Below, piece after piece: positions 5,742 to 12,191 of a stretch of DNA of 12,191 bases; positions within the stretch are counted from its first letter, which is position 1; every line of letters starts with the position of its first letter. This DNA is from JAICLL01 sp035252155. Lineage in GTDB: Bacteria > Planctomycetota > Planctomycetia > Pirellulales > JAICIG01. The stretch is from contig DATFDL010000344.1 of assembly GCA_035252155.1 (NCBI GenBank), positions 1 through 12,191 of the forward strand, written 5' to 3'. The notes below the pieces were generated by a model. It had not been told where the DNA came from, made no database searches, and saw nothing but the letters and a program-made list of their open reading frames with translations. The translations under genes and the position numbers were made by a program.

Positions 5742-6797
5742 TAATTCTTGGGATCCTCGATAGCCACGCGCTCACGGGCGCGGCTTAGCAGTTTTTCGAT
5801 GTACGCGTCGCTGAGCTCCCGCCTACGGGAAAGGATGTTGGCGGATCCCGCTGCGGTGTCCAAATCATAAAGCGTAATTGCGGCCACTCGTACCTGCGGT
5901 GACTCACGTTCGAGGGCCTCTACCATTTCGGTCGGAACGTCTCCTGATAATTTCGCCACCGCCCATTCGGCACGAGCCGCTCGAACATGGTCCGCAATCG
6001 CTCGCGATATCGCCGCGGCCGACTTAAAATCTTCGATTGCCGACTGCTTACGACCACGCGACGCTCGATTTGTGCCGCGCGAGTAAAAAGCACGTGCGAA
6101 TATTTCGGAACGCTCTGCATCCCCAGGGTGTTGTTGTGCCAGCACAATGTCATAAAATGATTCAGCGGCAGCACGGTCTTTCGTTGCCTCCAGGTCGCCG
6201 AGCAGGATGCAAAGATCGAGAAAGTCCTTTTCCGAACTGGCGTTGGAGCGCCCAAGATTCACCGCAGATGAGTGTTTGCGCCTCGGCACGCGCTTCGTCC
6301 CTCCCACGGGGCTGCCGGCGCGCCGCCGCAATCGATAGCCTCGACACTTCAAGAACCAACTGCTTGTCACCGAGTCGCTTAAGGAGTTTCTCGATGGTCG
6401 AAAAAAGCTTTGCAACTATCTTGGGGCAGTCGCGTTCAGATATGCGCGCCAGCGCGATAGCATTCTCTGCCTGGGCGAAGCACGCGGGCTTACCCTTGTT
6501 CGCGGTCAAATATTTCAGCAAGCTCGCGAGAGTCCGAGACCTGACATCGGGAGCGATCGTCGTCACTGAGGCGGTGCCTGGCGTGTACGTCCACAGACCA
6601 TCACGGAACCAAAAGTGCTCTTTGCAATGACAGGCATTAATGTCGGCCTGGATCTTAGACCATTCGACGTCGAGCCCATCAGCGAGCACTTCGGCAGGCA
6701 AACCGGCTGGGCACTTTTTGCAGAACGCCGATGACCTGTTGCCACATACACGCTTTCGGCACAGCGCTGTGCTCCGAGACGCGTCGAGGATGCTCGA
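5741..6797 (-). pseudogene. Zinc-ribbon plus helical-repeat (TPR-like) gene split by a frameshift
   Basis: Two minus-strand frames together make one plausible protein of about 350 residues. The first is open from 6797. It has the zinc-ribbon-like CRKRVCGN followed by AFCKKCPAGLP (four Cys in two pairs), then CHCKEHFWFRDGLWTY, then helical sequence to SWALQR near 6245. The second takes over around 6235-6260 with ASSEKDFLDLCILLGDLEATKDRAAAE and TPR-like helices (SEIFARAFYSRGTNRASRG, DFKSAAAISRAIADH) down to the stop at 5741. One base must be skipped to pass from the first frame to the second. No good ATG starts the first frame: its earliest candidates are a CTG near 6764 (GGAG 7 bp upstream) and a TTG at 6701. 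The stop overlaps the ImmA/IrrE start, so the pair was probably one sensor-protease unit. Sequencing error is the alternative to genuine decay. Confidence 0.55.
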
Positions 6798-7072
6798 TTA
6801 TACCAGCGGACGTATGGCGATGAAAGTCGCGGAGGCAGCTCTACGTTGGCTTGGCGAGGAGACAACGACACAGGCCGGTACTCTCGTTCATCCCGCCGCT
6901 CGCCGTGCGAGTCGCGATAATGACGATTCTGGCCAATCCTGCTAAAAGCAGCGTCGATGAGCGGTTCGAGCGCGGTGGCAATATCTATGTCGTGCAGGTC
7001 GCCGACCTCACCCCTTCGGCCCTTTTGCCACGCCTTCAGTCTCGGTGAAAAAGCTACTCCTGCCAACGTCAT
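6563..7072 (-). CDS. Doubtful third ORF of the DUF4365 operon
   Basis: The ATG at 7072 overlaps the stop of the 379-residue gene as ATGA, the same junction seen between the two genes before it. The first 45-50 residues look like real protein (LKAWQKGRRGEVGDLHDIDIATALEPLIDAAF, written here in pieces: LKAWQKG, GEVGDLHDIDIATALEP, LIDAAFSRIG). Beyond about residue 55 the sequence becomes arginine/serine-rich and shadows the zinc-ribbon gene in another frame, so the gene may be broken or end elsewhere. I recognise no family. It could be a truncated gene or a chance frame. Confidence 0.3.
   Translation of the reverse strand: MTLAGVAFSPRLKAWQKGRRGEVGDLHDIDIATALEPLIDAAFSRIGQNRHYRDSHGERRDEREYRPVSLSPRQANVELPPRLSSPYVRWYNRASSTRLGAQRCAESVYVATGHRRSAKSAQPVCLPKCSLMGSTSNGLRSRPTLMPVIAKSTFGSVMVCGRTRQAPPQ
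6797..6826 (-). promoter_or_regulatory. Candidate promoter for the zinc-ribbon/TPR gene
   Basis: A perfect -10 TATAAT lies at 6802-6797 on the minus strand. The -35 is weak: CTTTCA (6826-6821) at 18 bp or TTTCAT at 17 bp. It lies immediately upstream of the zinc-ribbon frame, at a sensible distance for a short or absent leader. It also sits inside the doubtful ORF that begins at 7072. Confidence 0.35.
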
Positions 7073-8208
7073 TCATCTTCAACAAGCATATCGCTCAGAT
7101 TGCGCAGGACATATCCGCGTCCTTCCTTGGCCAGCGTGCCAGACAGGCGCAAGGTCTTGCCTTGGCCGTGGGCGGCAACGGCGGCGTGATAGTCCGCGTC
7201 TGGCAGCTCGACGGATACTTTGGCGTGACGGTCGTCCACGATACCAACGACCGTCACTTTGCCGGTGGCGGCGCCCTCGGCACGCTCCAGCTTTACGATC
7301 GGCCCGGATAGATCAAAATCGAGCAAGGGAGCGCGGTCGCGCATTTGCCGCCCGGCCTCGCGGATCAGAGGGATTCGGTCTGCCGAAATCGCCACCGCCC
7401 GCACGGCATCGGCCGCGGCCGGGCGAGTCGCCGACCAGGAAAAAGAAAACTCCAGATGCCGTCGCGATTCGTCCCCTCCCCAAAGGCCGACCACCGCGTC
7501 GCACAGATTGGCGTTCACCCCGCGTGGCACAGCTTCGTCGAAGGCGGCCATTTCCTGCGTCAGCGCGGCGTTTTCGGCGGCGCGTTCCAAGGCTGCCAGT
7601 GATTGCGCCAAGGTCTCGGTCACGCGCCGCTCAAATGGAGGCTCGGGATCGAAGAGCTGACTTTTTTCGTCGTGCAAAAACGGCGGCACGCGGCTGAGCA
7701 CGGTGACTACATAGCTGCCCTGCTCGCTCTGGCCAATCCGGACGCGACGCATATGCTCCATTGCCTGGCTGGGCTTGCGCTTGTGCCAAACGGGCCGCGT
7801 CTCTGTCGCGGCACAGGCCGCGGCAAGCACCAGATCGCGCGCCTTTTGAGCAATCTGCGCATGCTCCTCGATGGGCAGCGTGCCATCGGCGAGCTCCGGG
7901 TCGGCAATGCGGATGCGCGTGACGTCGGAGCCGATCGTCAAAAGATCTCGATACACGGCCCATTGGGAGCGCTTTTCAGCGATCGAAAGCGTGGCCAGCA
8001 GATCTCCCATGCGGAGGGCATAATCGCGAAGGCCGACGTCAAGCGGCAACAGCGCTTCGTATTCGTCGCCGTTTGACGTCGTCTTCCAAATTGCCGCTCG
8101 CCCGACCTCGACCTGGGGCGCCGTCCAACCGCGTGCACGCAGATAAAGCGCCGCATCAACAGGCCGGATGGCTTGCACCGCCGCGACGTCTCGAATCTCG
8201 ATTCTCAT
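7069..8208 (-). CDS. Uncharacterised 379-aa partner of the DUF4365 protein
   Basis: I do not recognise a named family, although I have the impression that similar proteins with the start MRxEIRD occur in actinobacteria. The frame is intact and begins at an ATG sharing ATGA with the DUF4365 stop, which implies coupled translation. Visible parts are an N-terminal alpha/beta region (1-75), a helical middle with VYRDLLTIGSDVTRIR (85-100), the helix KARDLVLAAACAATETRP (122-139), and the conserved-looking MRRVRIGQSEQGSYVVTVLS (153-172). At the C-terminus (about 315-375) a strand-rich segment, GKVTVVGIVDDRHAKVSVEL then KTLRLSGTLAKEGRGYVL, looks like an OB fold, which would fit nucleic-acid binding. 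No signal peptide or membrane segment is visible, so it is cytoplasmic. It is probably the effector or recognition partner of the DUF4365 protein; this is inference from linkage. Confidence 0.75.
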   Translation of the reverse strand: MRIEIRDVAAVQAIRPVDAALYLRARGWTAPQVEVGRAAIWKTTSNGDEYEALLPLDVGLRDYALRMGDLLATLSIAEKRSQWAVYRDLLTIGSDVTRIRIADPELADGTLPIEEHAQIAQKARDLVLAAACAATETRPVWHKRKPSQAMEHMRRVRIGQSEQGSYVVTVLSRVPPFLHDEKSQLFDPEPPFERRVTETLAQSLAALERAAENAALTQEMAAFDEAVPRGVNANLCDAVVGLWGGDESRRHLEFSFSWSATRPAAADAVRAVAISADRIPLIREAGRQMRDRAPLLDFDLSGPIVKLERAEGAATGKVTVVGIVDDRHAKVSVELPDADYHAAVAAHGQGKTLRLSGTLAKEGRGYVLRNLSDMLVEDE

Positions 8209-8702
8209 GGCACGGATCCTAGGCTGATTCGCTCCATCATGCCTTGCAGTGATTGTACTGTAAAACGCTGCGACCGGGAAATCCTGATAGTCTGCCCAGT
8301 ATCATTCTCCGTCGGCGGAAACCCGCGGAGGCTTAACCAGTACGCGCACCGGCGCATGGCCAATTGCTGCTCGTTCTCGACGAGGTAATCGGCCAAATCA
8401 TCGGGGACGAGCACGACGACGAGGATTCGCTTCACCTCGACTCGTTCGTCTCGCAGATCATCGTAGTTCTTGAGGTCCAGCCAGAACCCAAAGTCGTCGG
8501 CCTCGGGAATCGGCATTGCGTGACACTTCAATTGGATCTCTAGCCGCGGCGAGCGGATCGTTCCGGACCCGCCACGCTGGGCTAGGCCAAGATCGATGCT
8601 GTCGTCGTCAACGCTGGGCTTGTACCAGGCAAAACCGGCAACGGCGGCGACCGCTTTGACGTAGGCGTGGCTGAATTGTTCCTTGCGCTGATTCAGATCC
8701 AT
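8205..8702 (-). CDS. DUF4365 domain protein, PD-(D/E)xK nuclease-like
   Basis: This 165-residue protein matches the DUF4365 pattern. It has an N-terminal helix, QRKEQFSHAYVKAVAAVAGF (5-24), then DDDSIDLGL (32-40) and the strand LEIQLKC (54-60). Asp37 with Glu55/Gln57 and Lys59 gives the D...(E/Q)xK arrangement of Mrr-like PD-(D/E)xK enzymes. A later hydrophobic strand, RILVVVLVP, is followed by DDLADYLVENEQ. The C-terminal block has NDTGQTIRISRSQRFTVQSL, as in the family. DUF4365 proteins occur in variable genomic regions and are suspected of defence roles, but I know of no proven activity. The ATG at 8702 is the first possible start, because an in-frame TGA lies four codons upstream. AGGAG lies 13 bp upstream, somewhat far for a ribosome site. 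The gene leads a run of ATGA-overlapping genes. Confidence 0.82.
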   Translation of the reverse strand: MDLNQRKEQFSHAYVKAVAAVAGFAWYKPSVDDDSIDLGLAQRGGSGTIRSPRLEIQLKCHAMPIPEADDFGFWLDLKNYDDLRDERVEVKRILVVVLVPDDLADYLVENEQQLAMRRCAYWLSLRGFPPTENDTGQTIRISRSQRFTVQSLQGMMERISLGSVP

Positions 8703-8774
8703 CTCGCGAACTCATCTCCTGGTTGATTGGCGCTGGTTCAGCGTTACGCCTCGTGGGCACCGTTCCGACGCCGC

Positions 8775-9785
8775 TCAATCGCCGGCGTCGGCTGCATCGC
8801 TGCCGTCGCCGGACGAGGCGTGCTTCGCGACAAATGCGAGCAGGGCGCGGCCGCAGGGATCGTCGGCGTCGGGCGTGCGAGTGATGAGATTGATGTGGTT
8901 GCGATCGTCAACCTTCAGCGTGTCGGCCGGCACCTGCTGATCGCGCAACGCTCGGGCGAACTCTTCGCTGGCCTGATCGCAATAGGGAAAATCCTTGGCG
9001 GCATAGACAATCAAAAAGGGAGGACAGCCGGGCCTCACGTGACGCCGCGGAGACGCGCTGGCATGCACCGCGGGGTCTTCACCGAAAACCTTCGTAAAGA
9101 GCTTGTCGGGAATCGTGTAAACGCCGCTCATAGGCATCGCCCCGCGCACGTCGGCCAGCGAGCAGCCGACCGCCTGCAAATAACTTTCGTCGGTGGCCAA
9201 CAGAGCGGTCAGATGCCCGCCGGCCGAATGCCCGCAGACGAAGAGTTGATCGGGCCGGCCGCCGTGCTCGGCGATATGCTGTTTGGTCCAGGCAAACGCC
9301 CGGGCGACATCCTTGATATGCTCTGGGTGCTTGACGCTAGGCGAAAGACGGTAGCTGATGATCGCGGCCCCGACACCGTGCCGCGCGAACATCTTGCCGA
9401 TCGCCTCATACGCGCCAAAAAAGTTCCGGTCGCCGCTCGACCAAGCCCCTCCGTGGACAAAGAGCACCACCGGAAAATCTTTTTTGCCCTGCGGCAAGTA
9501 AAGATCGAGCTTATGTTTTTTGGCGTCGGCCTCAGTCCCCTCGACATAGGCCAGGTCGCAAACAACCTCGACTTCGTATTCATCGGGCTTGGGGACCGAC
9601 TCATTCTCCTGAAGCGCGGCGAACAAGATGCCTGTCGAGACGGCGAGCCCGCCGAGCAGCAGGCCGGCAACGAGCACGCGGCGTGCAGACTTGCGCGGCC
9701 GCTGCGGAACAAGCTCCGCCATGATGTAGTCCGGCGGCGCGCAAAGCTCGGCCACGATCACGCCGTTGGATCCTATCGTTCGCAT
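8775..9785 (-). CDS. Membrane-anchored alpha/beta hydrolase (carboxylesterase, HSL/BD-FAE-like)
   Basis: This 336-residue protein has a clear alpha/beta-hydrolase core. HGG (111-113) forms the oxyanion hole, GHSAGG (185-190) carries the nucleophile Ser187, Asp265 in YAAKD is the acid, and His297 in RNHINL completes the triad. Family members hydrolyse carboxylic esters, often plant or polysaccharide acyl groups. Residues 37-58 (VLVAGLLLGGLAVSTGILFAAL) preceded by PRKSARR form an N-terminal membrane anchor, so the catalytic domain is probably periplasmic. The ATG at 9785 is the longest start. An ATG at 9722 (MAELVPQRPRKS) would give 315 residues and a shorter, more typical N-tail; neither has a strong ribosome site. 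The upstream DUF4838 stop is 91 bp away, so co-transcription with that gene is possible and would suit polysaccharide breakdown. Confidence 0.9.
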   Translation of the reverse strand: MRTIGSNGVIVAELCAPPDYIMAELVPQRPRKSARRVLVAGLLLGGLAVSTGILFAALQENESVPKPDEYEVEVVCDLAYVEGTEADAKKHKLDLYLPQGKKDFPVVLFVHGGAWSSGDRNFFGAYEAIGKMFARHGVGAAIISYRLSPSVKHPEHIKDVARAFAWTKQHIAEHGGRPDQLFVCGHSAGGHLTALLATDESYLQAVGCSLADVRGAMPMSGVYTIPDKLFTKVFGEDPAVHASASPRRHVRPGCPPFLIVYAAKDFPYCDQASEEFARALRDQQVPADTLKVDDRNHINLITRTPDADDPCGRALLAFVAKHASSGDGSDAADAGD

Positions 9786-9876
9786 GACTCGTCCGCTCTA
9801 CTTTCACAAGCCGATATGAGAAAGGCAACTGCATGATACGCCGCTGGCAGGCGGACAGCAACGTTGCCGCGTCGAA

Positions 9877-12183
9877 CTATTTCTCTGCGTAGATTACCGC
9901 AGGCGCCAGGAAGCCGCCGGTGCCTAACTCATTAAAGCCGGTGCGCGTGCAGAGGATTGCCAGTGTGTTGCTTTCGCCGGGGCGGACGGCCTCGGTGATG
10001 TCCCACGAGAACGGCTGACAGTAGCCGTTGACCTCGCCCGACGGTTTGCCATCGGCGGCGCGGTAAGGCACGTGCTTGCCGTTAATGAATACTCGGGCGC
10101 TGCCGTCGGTGCTGCCCAGCCAGAGGAACACCCGCTTGACGGCGGGCAATGCCGGCAGGTCGATTGCCCGGCGATACCACATCGACTTGAAATAATCGTG
10201 GTAGCCCAAGGTCGACCAGGTCTCGAGACAGACGTCGGTTTGTTTCCAGTTCGCATCGTCGAAATCGGGCTTGGCCCAGCCGGCCGCCTCGCCTCGCTTG
10301 TCGGCATCGGCCTGGTAGCGAAACTTGCGCAGCGGCGCGGCGGTGACGATCTGATGGTTGGCGGCGATGCGCGAGGCGTCGTCGTACGTCGGCTGGAAGA
10401 ACGCCGCCATGTAATTGCCGCTCACCGTATGCGGCGTCCACGGCACGCGCGTGAAGGCGTATTGATCTTTCCACTTTTCGCCCAGCTCGACGGCTTGCTT
10501 GCGCCAGCGAGCGGCGTCGCCGGCGAGCGTCGCGAACCGCCCCTCGGCCAGGTCTTGCCGCAAGTGCATGAACAACTCGAACTGCCGCAACGAGTCGTTG
10601 GCCAACGCGACGCGCCGCCGTTCGACGTCAGTTTGGCAGGCGGCGATCGCTCGGTCCATCAATGCCCGGACCTGCCGCAACCGCTCGGGCGTAAAGCGGC
10701 GCAGGTATCCAAATCCGCAGCCGGAATACTCGGGCGTCTCGACCCAAGCGTCGTCGATGTCTTTCCAGTAAGCGGCCATTTCGGCGGCGGCGTGGCCATA
10801 GAACCGGGCGTTGAGCTCGTCGATGATCGCCTGCGGCTTCAGCGACGGATCCCACGCCAGCCGGCAACCCAGATAAAGCGCGTGCATCGACGTCTCGAAG
10901 TTCGGCAGAGTTTCGGGCTGCCAGAAGCCGCAATTGTTGGCCAGCACATAAGGCACATCGTGGCCCCATTTGGTGAGCATGGGGTTGGGCGCGCTCGTCT
11001 CGGCCAGAAAATAGGCGTAAAAGTACATCGAGGTCGTGCGGGCTTTGCGGCCCCAGCCCTCGATCAAATACCGCAAGTCTTTGTTGCCCGGCACGCGGTC
11101 GTCGGAGGCGGGGTGCGCACGGCTGTAACTGATCGGCGCCAATTGCGGCACGATATTGGGGTGCAGCTTCTCGCGGACCGGCGGCCGGGTGTAATCGACA
11201 TAGGCCAACATGCCAAACAAGACGTTGGGCGCTTTTGGGGACACACGTTCGGCCACGCGATTGCAGAGCACGACTAAGCGGTCGGTGACCGAGACGCGTT
11301 GAAACGTGGGATCGTAATCGCCGGCGTCGAGCGCCTTGTCGGCGGGCGAGTCGTCCCAATCGGCGCCGTCGTCGGGCGAGAGCGAGTACGACGGCTGCGG
11401 ATCTTGGGCATGCCGCGCGATGATTTTATCGGCGATGGCCGCGGCCAGCGTCGGGCTGCTCCACTTGAGGCGATGGGCGTGGGGCTTGCCGCCAACTTCA
11501 CCCACCCACTCGGGATGTTGCTTGCGTTCGTCCGGCGTGATGTACATCTCCAGCGCATGCCCGGCTTGCAACAGCAGGCCGCCGTGGCGATTGCGGCGGC
11601 GATAGGCGTCGTCGGCGTACCAGATGCCGCGAAACACCGTGCCGGGGGCCGACGAGAAGTCGAGTTCGGCCAGGGCAATCGTCGGCAGGTGGGGAACAAC
11701 TTCGCCCAGTTCGCTGGGCATGTACCAGCGGCAGCCGAGCCGATCGAGCAATTCATAGATCGCGTAGCTAGTGGCCAAGGCCGACTCGCCCGACAGCCCG
11801 ACGCCCGTGGGCGACACGACCACGCGAAAGCCTTGCTTGTACGGAGCCGATTTGCCGGGCGGCCCGAACCTGGCGGTGGCCAGCTCGCCGACCAGAATCG
11901 GAATGCGTTGATCGCCGTCGGCGCGCGGGGCGGTCACAACGTCGACTTTGGCCCCCGACATTTTTTTGAAATACGCCGCCAGGTCTTGGACCGATGCTCG
12001 CAGCCGCTGGCGTTGCTGTTCCGCCTCGGCTTCCGGAAACTTGAGGCCGGCCGTCGGCTTGTCGTCGGCCATCACCTCGGGGGCGACGAAAATGGCGCTT
12101 CGCGCCTTGCCGTCTTGCACCAGCGTCACGTCGGCGGCAGAGGCGGTGGCGGTCATCGCCAGCATAAGACAAATCCACCCCAT
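9877..12183 (-). CDS. DUF4838 glycosidase-like protein with C-terminal carbohydrate-binding-like domain; start may lie outside window
   Basis: This frame of 768 residues matches DUF4838, a planctomycete/Bacteroidetes family related to GH67 and GH20-type glycosidases. The N-terminal third contains the IPILVGE strand, then TSYAIYELLDRLGCRWYMPSELGEVVP, which fits the GH67-like N-terminal domain. FRGIWYADDAYRRRNRHGG opens the barrel-like part. The middle has SLSPDDGADWDD and YVDYTRPP. The last 130 residues are galactose-binding-like: DDANWKQTDV, MWYRRAIDLPA, KRVFLWLGSTDGSARVFING and SWDITEAVRPGESNTLAIL. It probably acts on a complex polysaccharide outside the cytoplasm; the substrate is unknown. 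The annotated start gives a signal peptide (MGWICLMLAMTATASA) with no basic residues before the core. The frame is also open to the window edge, so the true start is probably a little upstream, beyond 12191. Confidence 0.9.
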   Translation of the reverse strand: MGWICLMLAMTATASAADVTLVQDGKARSAIFVAPEVMADDKPTAGLKFPEAEAEQQRQRLRASVQDLAAYFKKMSGAKVDVVTAPRADGDQRIPILVGELATARFGPPGKSAPYKQGFRVVVSPTGVGLSGESALATSYAIYELLDRLGCRWYMPSELGEVVPHLPTIALAELDFSSAPGTVFRGIWYADDAYRRRNRHGGLLLQAGHALEMYITPDERKQHPEWVGEVGGKPHAHRLKWSSPTLAAAIADKIIARHAQDPQPSYSLSPDDGADWDDSPADKALDAGDYDPTFQRVSVTDRLVVLCNRVAERVSPKAPNVLFGMLAYVDYTRPPVREKLHPNIVPQLAPISYSRAHPASDDRVPGNKDLRYLIEGWGRKARTTSMYFYAYFLAETSAPNPMLTKWGHDVPYVLANNCGFWQPETLPNFETSMHALYLGCRLAWDPSLKPQAIIDELNARFYGHAAAEMAAYWKDIDDAWVETPEYSGCGFGYLRRFTPERLRQVRALMDRAIAACQTDVERRRVALANDSLRQFELFMHLRQDLAEGRFATLAGDAARWRKQAVELGEKWKDQYAFTRVPWTPHTVSGNYMAAFFQPTYDDASRIAANHQIVTAAPLRKFRYQADADKRGEAAGWAKPDFDDANWKQTDVCLETWSTLGYHDYFKSMWYRRAIDLPALPAVKRVFLWLGSTDGSARVFINGKHVPYRAADGKPSGEVNGYCQPFSWDITEAVRPGESNTLAILCTRTGFNELGTGGFLAPAVIYAEK

Positions 12184-12191
12184 GACGGGGT

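Noticed and set aside
6162..6701. TTG at 6701 as the true start of the zinc-ribbon/TPR gene
   Set aside because: It would exclude the CRKRVCGN and AFCKKC cysteine pairs immediately upstream in the same frame, which look like a genuine zinc ribbon.
6679..6747. ATG at 6747 as start of the zinc-ribbon gene
   Set aside because: It is in a different frame, giving only MWQQVIGVLQKVPS and a stop after 22 codons.
8727..9836. Plus-strand frame of 369 codons opposite the hydrolase
   Set aside because: The minus strand encodes a complete catalytic triad. The plus-strand product has no recognisable motif.
10072..11277. Plus-strand frame of 401 codons opposite DUF4838
   Set aside because: Antisense shadow; the minus-strand DUF4838 frame is continuous and domain-consistent.
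1..12191. tRNA, rRNA or riboswitch genes
   Set aside because: No cloverleaf, rRNA-like stretch or recognised riboswitch core was seen in the gaps between genes.

Overview
The window reads as chromosomal DNA from a planctomycete, probably Pirellulales-like. The evidence is high GC, a Tat-signal DUF1501 protein, a DUF4838 glycosidase-like protein, secreted hydrolases, and short tandem GC-rich repeats that enter coding sequence. This is a judgement from family content, not from a marker gene. Every gene I can support lies on the minus strand, so the window is read from high to low coordinates. Both end genes probably run past the window. I see no rRNA, tRNA, CRISPR array, transposase or integrase.

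Layout in transcription order. (1) 12183-9877: DUF4838 protein with a C-terminal carbohydrate-binding-like domain. (2) 9785-8775: membrane-anchored alpha/beta hydrolase. (3) 8702-5109: an accessory-looking block. It has a DUF4365 protein (PD-(D/E)xK-nuclease-like), a 379-residue partner of unknown function, and a doubtful third ORF, joined by ATGA overlaps. A zinc-ribbon/helical-repeat gene broken by a frameshift follows, and its stop overlaps the start of an ImmA/IrrE-family metallopeptidase. The peptidase appears to lack the segment just before its HExxH motif. (4) 5116-4859: an orphan open frame with no start codon, probably a gene remnant. (5) 4858-4480: an intergenic leader with a near-consensus promoter. 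(6) 4479-2947: a protein with an N-terminal helix-turn-helix and a C-terminal receiver-like domain, joined by a linker made of 8-bp and 7-bp tandem DNA repeats read as protein. (7) 2923-2855: a REPIN-like pair of inverted hairpins with GTAG heads. (8) 2819-1386: DUF1501 protein. (9) 1385-1089: intergenic DNA with heptamer repeats and an 18-bp inverted repeat. (10) 1088 to the edge: a secreted Ntn-hydrolase of the C45/phospholipase-B-like type, with its C-terminus outside the window.

The outer genes (DUF4838, hydrolase, DUF1501, C45-like) fit the exported catabolic and housekeeping repertoire of planctomycetes. The middle block looks like a partly decayed conflict or stress-response module. 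The most notable sequence features are the REPIN-like element with compensatory stem changes, the repeats embedded in the HTH/receiver gene, and the DUF4365 two-gene module beside a zinc-ribbon/TPR plus ImmA-type protease pair.
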